NCBI GenBank assembly: GCA_963709785.1
Contig: CAVPXT010000004.1
Location: 1 to 64,000 of the forward strand
Length of the DNA stretch: 64,000 nucleotides
DNA from: Phycicoccus sp963709785
GTDB taxonomy: Bacteria; Actinomycetota; Actinomycetes; Actinomycetales; Dermatophilaceae
Reading direction: 5' to 3'
The position numbers and the translations under genes were made by a program. Positions 16,978 to 26,066 of this stretch are shown one piece after another; the stretch's first letter is position 1, and each line of letters starts with the position of its first letter. Under the pieces are notes generated by a model, which was not told where the DNA came from, ran no database searches, and was given only the letters and a program-made list of their open reading frames with translations.

Positions 16978-18921
16978 CTAGGGGGCGCCCACGGTGAGGG
17001 TGAGGTCGACGGCCGTCGCTCGTCCGGCCCCGTCGACGTACGAGACGGTCGGCCGGAACTCCGGGGTCTGGACGGCGAGGACGGCGACGACCTCGTCGAC
17101 GCCCCGGGAGCCCCGGACGGCGGGCCGCCCGTCGACCTCGGTGAGGCGGACCGAGCACAGCGGCCCGTCAGCGGGGCACTGGTCGCTCACGGGGAACTCG
17201 GCGACGGTGAGGTCGTGGTCGGCCGCGAGGATCGCGAGGACGAGCAGCATCCGCTCGTCGACGCCCCCGGAGATCAGCGCACCGGCGGCGTCCTCGGACG
17301 TCGCGATGGCCGGGTTGGCGAGCAGCTCCTGGCCCGCCGCGACGGCGGCCGAGCGGTCCTCCGGCACCGCACCGCCGTCGAGGTCCTCCCCGCCGGGCGC
17401 GGGGCCCTCCGGGGCAGCTCCCGGGAGCGAGAGCACCTCCACCAGCGCGGTGCCGGTCCCGAAGGACGCGACCGGCACGGCGTCGGCCAGGGCGGCGGCC
17501 AGGGCCGGACGGGTCGGCGCCACGTCGCGAACCGCCGGGGTCGAGACGACCCAGGCGTACGGGGGTGCCGCGACCGAACCGTCCACCGCGCGCAGGGCCG
17601 CCGAGAGGGGGACGACCGTCCCCGGGTCGCGACCCTGTCGGAGCACCTCGACCCAGGCCGCGTCGTCGACGAGGAGCCGGTCCCGGGCGGGGACGTTCTC
17701 GGCGACCCACGCGGTCGCGTCGGTGAGCGGCGCGTCCTGCGGGGCGGTGGCGAGCGTGCGCAGCGGAGCGGCCCAGCCGGACGCCGCGGCACCGACGAGC
17801 ACCCCGGCGACCCCCAGGGCGAGCAGACCACCGGCGAGACCGACCTCGCGGCCGGCGAGGCGCGTGGGGCGGTTGCCGCGGACGGAGGTCGCGACCGCGG
17901 GGACGAGGATCGCACCGGCCGTGACGAGCAGGACCCCGAGGGCCCGGGGCGGGGCGGCCGCGAGGGCGAGCAGCCCGAGGAGGACGAGGGTGCCGACCGC
18001 GACCGCCCGCACCCGGCGCAGGAGCAGGGCGAGCGGGGTCGCGCCGAGCAGTGCGACGACGAGGACGGGGTCGACCTCGAGCCAGTGCGCCGCCGCAGCC
18101 CGGGAGCCCGCGCCGGACTCGAGGACGACCGTCGCGAGGTAGGACACCCCGACCGCTGCCAGGAACGTGGCCCCGAGCGCCACGGACGTACGGTGACGTC
18201 CGGTCGGCCGCCGTCGCCACGCCACGGCGGCGAGCGCCGGCAGCACGAGGAGGGTCGACTCCGCGGTGAGGGCCGCGACGAGGAGGCACCCCGCGGCGGC
18301 GGCCAGCGGGGCGGCGCGACCCCGGGTGCCGAGCACGAGGACCACGGCGGCGAGGACCCACGGGGTGGCGAGGTTCTCGGGGGTGACCGGCCGGTGCAGC
18401 TCGAGCGACAGCGGGGACACCGTGGCGAGGACGACGGCGACGGTGGCGGCCCACCGCGGCGAGCGCAGCCGTCGGGCCAGCACCCAGATGAGCGTCGCGC
18501 TGACGAGGGTGAGCACGACGACGAGCTCACGGCCCGCGGCGACGGCGGTCGGCGCCGTCTCGAAGGCGCCGGTGGCGCCCGCCCACGCCGCGACCGCCGC
18601 GGGGCCGAGCGGCGATCCGTCGAGTGCGGGCAGCGGCAGGGTCACCTCACCGGGGTGCAGCAGGGCCCAGGCCCGACCCACGAGCACTCCCTCGCCCGCG
18701 GTCCGGGGCGGCGCGTCGGCGAGACCGGCACGCTGGACGACCGCCGCGAGGACGAGCAGCGGCGCCAGCACGGCGAGGTCGCGGCGCTGGTCGACGAGGA
18801 ACCGGGTGGTCCGGCGCAGGACGTCCAGCAGCCGCCCGGGGCGGGGCGATGCGGGGGCCTCCGGGACGAGCACGGCATCCCGGGTCGCGACGCGGGGAGG
18901 ACTGTCGAGGAGATTGGTCAC
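16978..18921 (-). CDS. polytopic GT-C-like membrane protein
   Basis: This 647-residue protein has roughly eleven or more transmembrane helices between residues 45 and 385. A soluble, probably extracytoplasmic, C-terminal domain follows. The segment ATVSPLSLELHRPVTPENLATPW resembles the luminal loop region of family-39-like GT-C glycosyltransferases, but I cannot identify a certain catalytic Asp/Glu pair. It starts at GTG with AGGGGGA upstream. It is the first gene of a unit that continues, after 64 bp, with the DUF4397 and sortase genes. This suggests a role in building or decorating a surface structure. The enzymatic function is a guess. Confidence 0.6.
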   Translation of the reverse strand: MTNLLDSPPRVATRDAVLVPEAPASPRPGRLLDVLRRTTRFLVDQRRDLAVLAPLLVLAAVVQRAGLADAPPRTAGEGVLVGRAWALLHPGEVTLPLPALDGSPLGPAAVAAWAGATGAFETAPTAVAAGRELVVVLTLVSATLIWVLARRLRSPRWAATVAVVLATVSPLSLELHRPVTPENLATPWVLAAVVLVLGTRGRAAPLAAAAGCLLVAALTAESTLLVLPALAAVAWRRRPTGRHRTSVALGATFLAAVGVSYLATVVLESGAGSRAAAAHWLEVDPVLVVALLGATPLALLLRRVRAVAVGTLVLLGLLALAAAPPRALGVLLVTAGAILVPAVATSVRGNRPTRLAGREVGLAGGLLALGVAGVLVGAAASGWAAPLRTLATAPQDAPLTDATAWVAENVPARDRLLVDDAAWVEVLRQGRDPGTVVPLSAALRAVDGSVAAPPYAWVVSTPAVRDVAPTRPALAAALADAVPVASFGTGTALVEVLSLPGAAPEGPAPGGEDLDGGAVPEDRSAAVAAGQELLANPAIATSEDAAGALISGGVDERMLLVLAILAADHDLTVAEFPVSDQCPADGPLCSVRLTEVDGRPAVRGSRGVDEVVAVLAVQTPEFRPTVSYVDGAGRATAVDLTLTVGAP

Positions 18922-19181
18922 CGCGGATCCCCCTGTGCCACAACCGCAGCGGCGATCGCGGCCGCAGCGTCACCGGGAGGCGTCGCGGCCGTTGCACTCG
19001 TCGCCCCTGCAGAGTGCAGCGTGTCTGGGTCGTACGTGGAGGCGAAGTGGTGTCGAGAGCGCACTGGACGGGATATCGCCGTTGTCGACGGGGCCCCCGA
19101 CCGGTCGGAGAGCCGGGCCACCCCGTGTCCTGCTGACCGCGACGCTAACAGCCGACCACCTGTCCTGACCAGCAACGATTC

Positions 19182-19206
19182 AGCACGGCTGCGCGGCAGC
19201 CGTGCT
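19182..19206 (-). terminator. terminator of the phospholipase D-like gene
   Basis: AGCACGGCTGC (19182-19192) and GCAGCCGTGCT (19196-19206) make a perfect 11-bp stem with a 3-nt loop. It directly follows the stop codon on the minus strand. There is no long T tract, as is common in this GC range. Confidence 0.6.
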
Positions 19207-20900
19207 CAGCCGAGGTCGTCGAGGCCGTTCTCGAGGCCCAGCGTGCCGTCCGGGTCGATGATGTCGTAGACGCGTGGCGCCCAGAGACGTTGGAGCCGGG
19301 TGAGCTCGGGTGGGCCGATCCGCCGGAGTCGCCCGGGAGGACGTTCCGCTCCCGTCGCGCCGCCGGCAGGGCGTGCCCGGCGCCTCCACCGCACGGCCGT
19401 GCCGCGCAGCGGAGCCTTCGGCCGCGGCACGTGCACCCGGCCCCGGGACGGCCCCGCGTCGCCGTACCAGGCATCGAGCGCGTCGGCGGCCTCGCCCATC
19501 AGGTCCCACAGCAGGTCGGGGTCGTCGGGGACCTCGTCCGGGTCGATGCCGACGTGCTCGGCGACGAGCTCGCGCCGCAGCCGGAGGGCGAACGCGTCGC
19601 GTGGCACGTCCTCGCCGGCACCGGCGGCCCGGTCGTCCTGCACGGCGACCGAGAGCTCCGAGTCGTTGGTCCACGACCGCCGGTTGAAGTTGTCCGACCC
19701 GACGCTCGCCCAGCGGTCGTCGATGATGCACACCTTGGAGTGCACGTACACGGGGTAGCCACGCGGACTGGTCAGGCCGTAGAGGGCCACCCGGTCCTCC
19801 CCGGCCTCGAGCAGCAGGTCCATCGCGAGCATCCGGCCGTAGAGCTGCGGCGGCAGCGACACCGCGCCGTCGACGTCCGGGGCGATCGGGATGACGGCGA
19901 CGAGGCGCAGCTCCGGGTTGGCCCGCAGCGCCTCGCCGAAGTGCCGACCGACCTCCTCGGACCAGAGGTACTGGTCCTCGAGGTAGACGAGCCGGCGGGC
20001 GCCGCGCACCGCCTTGTCGTTCGCTCGCGCGATGCTCTGCTCGCCGTCCGGTGCGAAGTCGAAGCCCTTGGCCAGGAGCGCCGGGTAGGTGCGCAGGACC
20101 TGCACCGCCTCGTGCGCGTCGGGGGGCGACGGGGGCGGGGGCTGTTGGTCGGGCAGCGGCCCGGGGTCGAGGTCCTCGCGCTGGAGGAGGCTCGAGGCGA
20201 AGCGGCCGGGGTTCAGCGTCAAGGGCGTCGAGTCCTCCCACCGTTCCCGGAAGGTCGTCTCGATGTCGTGGACCGCGGGCCCCTGGACCGCACAGTGCAC
20301 GTCGTGCCAGGCCGGGGTGGGGCCGAAGACCTGGGGCATGGCGATCGGCTGCGGGTCACCGTCGTGCTCGGCCGTGTCACGGCGACTGCGGCACAAGTCG
20401 ATTCCGCCCACGTAGGCGATGTCGCGCGAGGGGTCGTCGGCATGGCGGATGACGACGAACTTCTGGTGGTGCGACCCACCGGGCGCCACCCGCATGTCGC
20501 GCAGGCACTCCCCACCCGCGCGCTCGAGGTCGAGCCCCAGCTGACGCGAGCGCTCGGCGTGGAACCCGAGGGCGCGGTCGTGCGAGCGCCAGAGGAGGCC
20601 GCGCACCGCGACCCCGCGCCGCGCCGCCGCCGTGAGTGTCGCGCTGAGCGTGTGGTCCGGGTCGTCGGTGAGCCGCTCGTCGGGGTCGGCGCGCCAGTCG
20701 GCGAAGAGGACGAGGTCCCCGGGGCCCGTCGCCTCGATCCGGTCGTGGAGCTCGGCGAAGTACGGGGCGCCGTGGACGAGGGGACGCACCGCGTTGCCGG
20801 TGCTCCACGCGACACCGGGCGGGTGGGTCGCGTCGACCCGGGCATGGGGGTTCGCGCGTTCCTCTGGCAGGAGGAAGAGGTCCGAGAGCATCGGGCCCAT
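19206..20900 (-). CDS. phospholipase D-like phosphodiesterase
   Basis: This 564-residue protein has two HKD-type halves, as in the PLD superfamily. The first motif is HHQKFVVIRHADD (about residue 144), where the usual HxK is kept. The second is HSKVCIIDDRWASVGSDNFN (about residue 366), a textbook HKD box. No signal peptide is visible, so it may act inside the cell on phospholipids or related diesters. The basic, Pro-rich stretch near 500-540 is probably flexible. The ATG at 20900 has no clear ribosome site. A second ATG at 20891, 7 bp after CAGGAT, is an equally likely start. Confidence 0.85.
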   Translation of the reverse strand: MGPMLSDLFLLPEERANPHARVDATHPPGVAWSTGNAVRPLVHGAPYFAELHDRIEATGPGDLVLFADWRADPDERLTDDPDHTLSATLTAAARRGVAVRGLLWRSHDRALGFHAERSRQLGLDLERAGGECLRDMRVAPGGSHHQKFVVIRHADDPSRDIAYVGGIDLCRSRRDTAEHDGDPQPIAMPQVFGPTPAWHDVHCAVQGPAVHDIETTFRERWEDSTPLTLNPGRFASSLLQREDLDPGPLPDQQPPPPSPPDAHEAVQVLRTYPALLAKGFDFAPDGEQSIARANDKAVRGARRLVYLEDQYLWSEEVGRHFGEALRANPELRLVAVIPIAPDVDGAVSLPPQLYGRMLAMDLLLEAGEDRVALYGLTSPRGYPVYVHSKVCIIDDRWASVGSDNFNRRSWTNDSELSVAVQDDRAAGAGEDVPRDAFALRLRRELVAEHVGIDPDEVPDDPDLLWDLMGEAADALDAWYGDAGPSRGRVHVPRPKAPLRGTAVRWRRRARPAGGATGAERPPGRLRRIGPPELTRLQRLWAPRVYDIIDPDGTLGLENGLDDLG

Positions 20901-20985
20901 CCTGCCCCGTGGGGGCGACGCTGCGGAAGTCGCCGTTTTGCGGATGCGCCGGTGGCGCCGGCCCGCTCCTGCCTACGATGCCGAC

Positions 20986-21681
20986 ATGGCAGGAATGCGA
21001 GTGGTCCTCGCCGAGGACAGCGCGCTCCTCCGGCAGGGGCTCGCCGCGCTCCTCGCCGAGCACGACGACGTGGCCGAGGTGGTCGAGGCCGAGGACCTCG
21101 ACCAGCTGCTGGCGGTGGTCGACCGGGTCGACCCGGACGTCGTCCTCGCCGACATCCGGATGCCCCCGACGCACCGTGACGAGGGGATCCGGGCGGCAGA
21201 GCGCTTCCGGCACACCCACCCCGGCCTGGGGGTCGTCGTGCTCTCCCAGCACGCCGACGCAGAAGGGGCGCTGGCCCTCGTGGCGGGCGGAAGCACGGGC
21301 CGCGCCTACCTGCTCAAGGAGCGCGTCTCCGACGTCGAGCAGCTCGTCTCCGCCCTCGCGGCGGTGCGCCGCGGCGACAGCGTCATCGACCCCCACGTGG
21401 TCGACGCCCTGATGCGGCACCGGCTCCGGTTCGAGGCCGGACCGGTGGCGCGGCTCACCGCGCGCGAGCGCGAGGTCCTCGGGCTCATCGCGACCGGGGC
21501 CGCCAACGCCGCGATCGCCGAGCGGCTGCACGTCACCTCACGCGCCGTCGAGAAGCACATCAACTCGATCTTCACGAAGCTCGACCTCCCCGCGGGGGAC
21601 CGCAAGCACCGTCGCGTCGCGGCCGTCCTGCTGTACCTCGGGGACAGCCGCTCCGCGGGCATCGCCCCGGCCGGCAGCTGA
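20986..21681 (+). CDS. NarL/LuxR-type response regulator
   Basis: This 231-residue regulator has a receiver domain (phospho-acceptor D56 in VVLADIRMP; conserved acidic pair at E10, D11; K near 111). A C-terminal LuxR helix-turn-helix follows (LTAREREVLGLIATGAANAAIAERL, about 155-215). A TACGAT box at 20974-20979 lies 6 bp before the ATG, and there is no Shine-Dalgarno, indicating a leaderless start. An ATG three codons later is possible. The sensor kinase gene follows after 1 nt, so they form a two-component pair. The signal is unknown. Confidence 0.93.
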   Translation: MAGMRVVLAEDSALLRQGLAALLAEHDDVAEVVEAEDLDQLLAVVDRVDPDVVLADIRMPPTHRDEGIRAAERFRHTHPGLGVVVLSQHADAEGALALVAGGSTGRAYLLKERVSDVEQLVSALAAVRRGDSVIDPHVVDALMRHRLRFEAGPVARLTAREREVLGLIATGAANAAIAERLHVTSRAVEKHINSIFTKLDLPAGDRKHRRVAAVLLYLGDSRSAGIAPAGS

Positions 21682-21682
21682 C

Positions 21683-22909
21683 GTGGCCACCTCCCCCGCG
21701 CTCGACCGGGTGCACACCGCGCCGCTCACCGGCTCCACGGTCGCCCGCGTGCGCACCTACCTGCTCGTCAACCTCGTGGCCATCTGGGTGTCTGTGGCCG
21801 CCCTGGCGGCCCTCGACCAGTGGATGGGGCCGTCGACCTCACTCGCCCTCGACATCGCTGCGCTGGCGGCGGCCGGCACGGCCTACGGGGTCGCGTTCGT
21901 CCTCGCGACGCGGCACCGGCCCCGGCCCGCGGCGGTGCTCGCGATCGGCGCCACCTGGCTCGTGGCGTTCTCGCTCGCCTGGGCCACCCCGTTCACGACG
22001 CCGGTGAGCCTGCTCGTCCTCCACGTGCCCTCGCTCATCCTCACCGACACCTTCCGGGTCCGGACCCGCACCATCCTGCTCGGGACGACCGTGGTCCTCA
22101 CCGGGGTGCTCGTCGTCGTCGGAGAGTCCCGTCGAAGCGTGTGGGACGCCGACCACCCGGAGATCCCCGCCCTTGCCCCCCTCGTCGGGGTGTTCACCGT
22201 GGTCGTGGCGGGGGTCCTCGTCCTCGGCATCCGCGACGCCGTCCTCCGGCTCGCGCGCAGCCGCCGGGAGCTCGAGGCGTCCCGGGCCCGGCTCGCGGTC
22301 GCCAACCTCGACGCGCGACGTTCGATCGAGCGCGACCTGCACGACGGCGCGCAGCAGCGGCTGACCAACCTCGCCGTCGACATCGGCCGGCTGACCCGGG
22401 CCCTGGACACCGACCCGGAGCGTGTGCGGTCCATCGCCGCGGGCCTGCAGGGCCAGCTCGAGGAGGCGATCCGCGAGCTGCGGGACCTCGCCCACGGCAT
22501 CTACCCGCCACTGCTCGAGGAGCGCGGTCTCGGCGGTGCGCTCCCGGCCGCCTCACGGCGCACCACCCTGCCGTGCGTCGTCGACGTCGACGACGGCCTC
22601 GGGCGGTACCCGGCCGACGTCGAGGCCGCCGTGTACTTCTGCTGCCTCGAGGCGATGCAGAACGCGGACCGGCACTCCCGGGGGTCGCTCATCACGGTCC
22701 GGCTCTCCGACGCGGAGGGCGGGCCGCGGTTCTCGGTGTCGGACGACGGCACCGGCTTCGACGTCACGGCCCGTCCCGGGGCGCACGGGCTCACCGGCAT
22801 GCGGGACCGCATCCAGTCCGCCGGAGGTGCGCTCACGATCCGCTCCCGCCCGGCGGGCGGGACGACCGTCGAGGGCTCGTTCGGTCCGGCCGCGGCCGAC
22901 CCGACCTGA
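21683..22909 (+). CDS. NarL-family sensor histidine kinase
   Basis: This membrane kinase of 408 residues has about six N-terminal transmembrane helices (residues 25-185). A HisKA_3 dimerisation domain follows with phospho-acceptor H220 in the RDLHDGAQQRL motif, then an ATPase domain (NADRHS N box, DDGTGF G1 box, GLTGMRDR). It would phosphorylate the response regulator encoded just upstream. The sensor part is entirely membranous with little external loop, so it may sense membrane state. That is inference; many such kinases respond to envelope stress. Confidence 0.93.
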   Translation: MATSPALDRVHTAPLTGSTVARVRTYLLVNLVAIWVSVAALAALDQWMGPSTSLALDIAALAAAGTAYGVAFVLATRHRPRPAAVLAIGATWLVAFSLAWATPFTTPVSLLVLHVPSLILTDTFRVRTRTILLGTTVVLTGVLVVVGESRRSVWDADHPEIPALAPLVGVFTVVVAGVLVLGIRDAVLRLARSRRELEASRARLAVANLDARRSIERDLHDGAQQRLTNLAVDIGRLTRALDTDPERVRSIAAGLQGQLEEAIRELRDLAHGIYPPLLEERGLGGALPAASRRTTLPCVVDVDDGLGRYPADVEAAVYFCCLEAMQNADRHSRGSLITVRLSDAEGGPRFSVSDDGTGFDVTARPGAHGLTGMRDRIQSAGGALTIRSRPAGGTTVEGSFGPAAADPT

Positions 22910-22940
22910 CCGGCCCGTGGTGGGGCTGCGCCTTCCCGGT

Positions 22941-22958
22941 GGTGGTGCCAGCACCACC
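22941..22958 (+). terminator. possible terminator after the histidine kinase
   Basis: GGTGGTGC (22941-22948) and GCACCACC (22951-22958) are perfectly complementary with 2 nt between them. The realistic form is a 7-bp stem with a 4-nt loop. It lies 31 bp after the kinase stop. It is short and lacks a T tract, so the call is weak. Confidence 0.35.
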
Positions 22959-23126
22959 CTCGAGAAGGGGGGCGGACGCTACCGACCTCGCCGGTGCCGT
23001 GCGGTCATGCTGGTGGCGTGGCCGTCGCAGGGGACGGTTTCACTCCCCCGCACGGTCGAGCGCCACGCGCTCCCGTGTTCGCGGTGGGTCCCTCTGGCGC
23101 ATGCAGCGGGGCCCACCGCTGGGGTC

Positions 23127-23360
23127 TCACACCGCGAGCAGCGCGATGACGACCGCGAACACCAGCGGGACGCCGAAGACCACGTCGAGCACGTGGAACG
23201 GCACCCAGTGCAGGTGGGTCACCTTCCAGCCGTAGTCGGCCTCGGGCCACTCGGGCGGGACCCAGCGTCGGGCCCGCCACAGCCGCTGGCCGACGAGGAG
23301 GAAGGCATAGACGGCGACCGCGACCCACCAGGCGTCGAGGTACCCCGTGGTCTCCCTCAC
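23127..23360 (-). CDS. small membrane protein, unknown function
   Basis: The likely product has 77 residues with two transmembrane helices (about 8-26 and 55-77). Between them is a short cytoplasmic or external loop rich in Trp and Arg (RRWVPPEWPEADYGWK). I do not recognise the family. The open frame extends much further upstream, but that part is an Arg/Ser/Pro-rich shadow of the phosphofructokinase gene. The GTG at 23360, 10 bp after the phosphofructokinase stop, is the sensible start although no clear ribosome site is seen. It is probably cotranscribed with that gene. Confidence 0.55.
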   Translation of the reverse strand: MRETTGYLDAWWVAVAVYAFLLVGQRLWRARRWVPPEWPEADYGWKVTHLHWVPFHVLDVVFGVPLVFAVVIALLAV

Positions 23361-23370
23361 CGCACCGGGC

Positions 23371-24570
23371 TCATGCCTGGCCGATGGACCCCAGGAGCTC
23401 CGTGAACCACGGCGTCGCGGCGTCGAACGCCTTGCCGCCGCGGATCCGCGGGAACTCGATGGGACGCAGCTCGTCGCCGCGCTCCTCGTCGTGGCCGATG
23501 ACGCCCGGCTCACCGCGCAGCGCCGCGTCGACCGCGAGGTCGGTGCACTCCTTGATGAGAGCGAGGTCGCGGTCGTTGGCCGGGGCGGAGCGGGAGAAGT
23601 AGCCCGACTTCTGGACCATCGTCTTCTCGGCCCCGAGGACCTCGGCGAACTGCTTGGCGAACCAGGCACCGGGGTTGACCTTGTCGAGCTGGACGTGACC
23701 GAACGGGTCCGTGGGGACCTCCTGGCCGGCCGCCTCGAGCTCGGCGACGACCTCGGCGACCCCGGCCCCCTCGGACAGGAAGATGTTGACGCAGCCGACC
23801 TCGTCCATCACCGCGCGGAGGCGCTCGCCCTCGCCCTTGATGTCGATGTGCTGCTCGGGGACGAACACCGCGTGGACGTCCCACCCTCGCTGGTCGTTGC
23901 CGATGGCCGGGACGTACTCCTGCTCGCCGACCCAGCGGTGGTACTCGGCAGCGGTCGCGGCCGTGAGCCAGCCGCAGTGCCGGCCCATCACCTCGTGGAC
24001 GATGAGCATCCGGGGGTTCGACGAGTGCTCGGCGATGATGTTCTGCGCGAACCGGCTTCCCTGCTCGGCGGCGGTCCACGCACCGAGGGACTGGCGGATC
24101 GGGATGATGTCGTTGTCGACGGTCTTCGGCAGCCCGACCACGGTCAGCTCGTAGTCGTTCTCGTGGAGGTACGCCGCGAGGTCGGCCGCGGTGGTGTTGG
24201 TGTCGTCGCCGCCGATGGTGTGCAGCACGTCGACACCGTCGGCGGTGAGCCGCTCGGCCGCGACGTGGAGCGGGTCCTGGCCCTCCTGCACGAGCCCGCG
24301 GCGCACGCAGTCGGCCACGTTGGTCAGCTTGACGCGGCTGTTGCCGATCGGGCTGCCACCGAAGCGGTGCAGCAGGTGGGCGCGCTCGCGGACCTCCGGC
24401 GTGACCTCGACGTAGTCACCCGTGAGCAGGCCCGCGTAACCGCCGAGGTAGGCGATGATCCGCACGTCGGGGGCGATCTCGGTGTACCGCTCGATGAGCC
24501 CGCCGACGGCCGAGGACAGGCACGGGGCCAGACCACCGGCGGTGAGCATGGCGACGGTGCGGACGGTCAT
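23371..24570 (-). CDS. pfkA: 6-phosphofructokinase, PPi-dependent type
   Basis: This 399-residue enzyme phosphorylates fructose 6-phosphate in glycolysis. The nucleotide/PPi site reads GGDD (120-123), where ATP-dependent enzymes normally have GGDGS or GGDGT. The second Asp is the known determinant for pyrophosphate use. PKTVDND (148-154) is also the form found in PPi-type enzymes. With PPi as donor the step is reversible and could also serve gluconeogenesis. AAGGAG lies 7 nt before the ATG. The donor is predicted from these residues only. Confidence 0.9.
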   Translation of the reverse strand: MTVRTVAMLTAGGLAPCLSSAVGGLIERYTEIAPDVRIIAYLGGYAGLLTGDYVEVTPEVRERAHLLHRFGGSPIGNSRVKLTNVADCVRRGLVQEGQDPLHVAAERLTADGVDVLHTIGGDDTNTTAADLAAYLHENDYELTVVGLPKTVDNDIIPIRQSLGAWTAAEQGSRFAQNIIAEHSSNPRMLIVHEVMGRHCGWLTAATAAEYHRWVGEQEYVPAIGNDQRGWDVHAVFVPEQHIDIKGEGERLRAVMDEVGCVNIFLSEGAGVAEVVAELEAAGQEVPTDPFGHVQLDKVNPGAWFAKQFAEVLGAEKTMVQKSGYFSRSAPANDRDLALIKECTDLAVDAALRGEPGVIGHDEERGDELRPIEFPRIRGGKAFDAATPWFTELLGSIGQA

Positions 24571-24781
24571 GGCAGGGCTCCTTCGTGGGCGGACGGTGCA
24601 GCTCCACCCATTCTGGCAAGAGCCGGGCGGTCCGCGTGGCGCAGGCCACCATGGGGACGGCCGGCGCCCGTCCTCGACGGTCCGGCGTTCTTCGCCGCGG
24701 CCCACACGGTTCAGGACAGCCTGTCGTGTCGTGGCCCACACCGCGCCTGCCGATGGTCGAGACCCGGACTACGATTCAACG

Positions 24782-24998
24782 GTGGCTGAAGTGAGAGCAC
24801 TCGAGCTGATCACGGGTCGCCAGGCCGCGCAGACGGAGGCGTCGCTGGCCCTCCTGTCCGCCACCTGAAGGTGCTGCGCGAGGCGGGCCTGGTCACCAGT
24901 TCCAGGCGAGGACGCTGGATCGACTACACCGTGGCCGCCGACGCCGCCGAACGCCTGGCCGGCGCCCTCCCGCTGAACGCGACGGACCATCGGCCATG
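24782..24998 (+). pseudogene. broken ArsR/SmtB-family repressor gene
   Basis: The 5' part (GTG at 24782, product beginning MAEVRALELITGRQ) runs into a stop about 28 codons later. The C-terminal part of an ArsR protein (HLKVLREAGLVTSSRRGRWIDYTV, from about 24868) follows in another frame and ends at 24998. The DNA-recognition region between LLS and HLKVL, some 35-45 codons in normal family members, is missing. This is therefore an internal deletion with a frameshift. A good promoter remains (TACGAT at 24770-24775, 6 bp before the GTG), as does the ATGA overlap with the permease gene. The repressor must be non-functional unless the sequence has an error here. Confidence 0.75.
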
Positions 24999-26045
24999 AC
25001 CATCGCCACGCACCTGCCCGGCACGCGAGCGGGTCGAGGTGGGGCCCTGGCGGGCGTCGCGGCGGTGTGGGCGCTGGCGTACTGGCTGAACGAGCGGGTC
25101 TGGGACACGCTGTTCTACGACGTGCTCGGGATGGATCCGGACGCGCGGCTGACGGAGACCCTCCACTTCTTCGCGTACGACACCGTCAAGATCGCCCTGC
25201 TGCTGACCGGCATCATCTTCGTGATCACCCTCCTGCGCTCGTACCTGAGCGTCGAACGGACCCGCGCGCTGCTCGGTGGGCGCCGGGAGGGCGTCGGCAA
25301 CGTCCTCGCCGCGGGGTTGGGGGTGGCCACGCCGTTCTGCTCGTGCAGCGCGGTGCCCGCGTTCATCGGGTTCGTCGCGGCCGGGGTGCCGTTGGGGGTC
25401 ACGCTGAGCTTCCTCATCGCGAGCCCCCTCGTCAACGAGATCGCCATCGGCCTGCTCCTCACGCTCTTCGGGTGGCAGGTCACCCTGGCGTACATCGGGG
25501 CCGGGCTCTCGATCGCCGTCGTCGCGGGCTGGGGGATCGGCCGGCTGCGGCTCGAGCGCTACGTCGAGCCGTTCGTCTTCGAGACCAGGCTCGGCGGGCA
25601 GGTCCTCGACTCCACCAGCGAGCTGACGTTCACGCAACGGGTCCGGATGGCCGCCGAGGAGGTCGGGTCGATCCTGCGGAGGATCTGGCCGTACCTGCTG
25701 CTGGGCATCGGGCTCGGTGCGGTGATCCACGGGTGGGCACCCGAGGACTTCTTCACCCAGTACGCCGGGCCGGACAACCCCTTCGGGGTCCTGGTCGCCG
25801 TCGGGCTCGGGATCCCGTTGTACTCCAACGCCGCCGGGATCCTGCCGCTGGTCGAGGCCCTGCACGACAAGGGTCTGCCGATGGGCACCCTGCTGGCGTT
25901 CATGATGGCCGTCGTCGCGCTCTCGCTCCCCGAGATGATCCTGCTGCGCCGCATCCTCAAGCCCCAGCTGCTCGCCATCTACATCGCCGTCGTCGGCGCC
26001 TCGATCGTCGCGGTGGGGTACCTGTTCAACGTCCTGCTCGCCTGA
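24996..26045 (+). CDS. ArsP-type permease (PF03773, DUF318)
   Basis: This 349-residue membrane protein has about eight helices. The conserved cysteine motif TPFCSCSAVP (C115, C117) and the second conserved block IPLYSNAAGILPLVEAL are present. The family includes ArsP, an exporter of trivalent organoarsenicals, and related metal or redox permeases. It overlaps the ArsR remnant by ATGA and is followed after 21 bp by a thioredoxin-like gene. ArsR-permease-thioredoxin is a recurrent actinobacterial arrangement. The real substrate cannot be read from sequence. Confidence 0.85.
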   Translation: MTIATHLPGTRAGRGGALAGVAAVWALAYWLNERVWDTLFYDVLGMDPDARLTETLHFFAYDTVKIALLLTGIIFVITLLRSYLSVERTRALLGGRREGVGNVLAAGLGVATPFCSCSAVPAFIGFVAAGVPLGVTLSFLIASPLVNEIAIGLLLTLFGWQVTLAYIGAGLSIAVVAGWGIGRLRLERYVEPFVFETRLGGQVLDSTSELTFTQRVRMAAEEVGSILRRIWPYLLLGIGLGAVIHGWAPEDFFTQYAGPDNPFGVLVAVGLGIPLYSNAAGILPLVEALHDKGLPMGTLLAFMMAVVALSLPEMILLRRILKPQLLAIYIAVVGASIVAVGYLFNVLLA

Positions 26046-26066
26046 GCGCCACCGAAAGGAGCTCTG

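Noticed and set aside
16228..19269. 1013-codon plus-strand open frame
   Set aside because: It runs antisense to the GT-C-like and DUF4397 genes, is compositionally a shadow, and has no recognisable domain.
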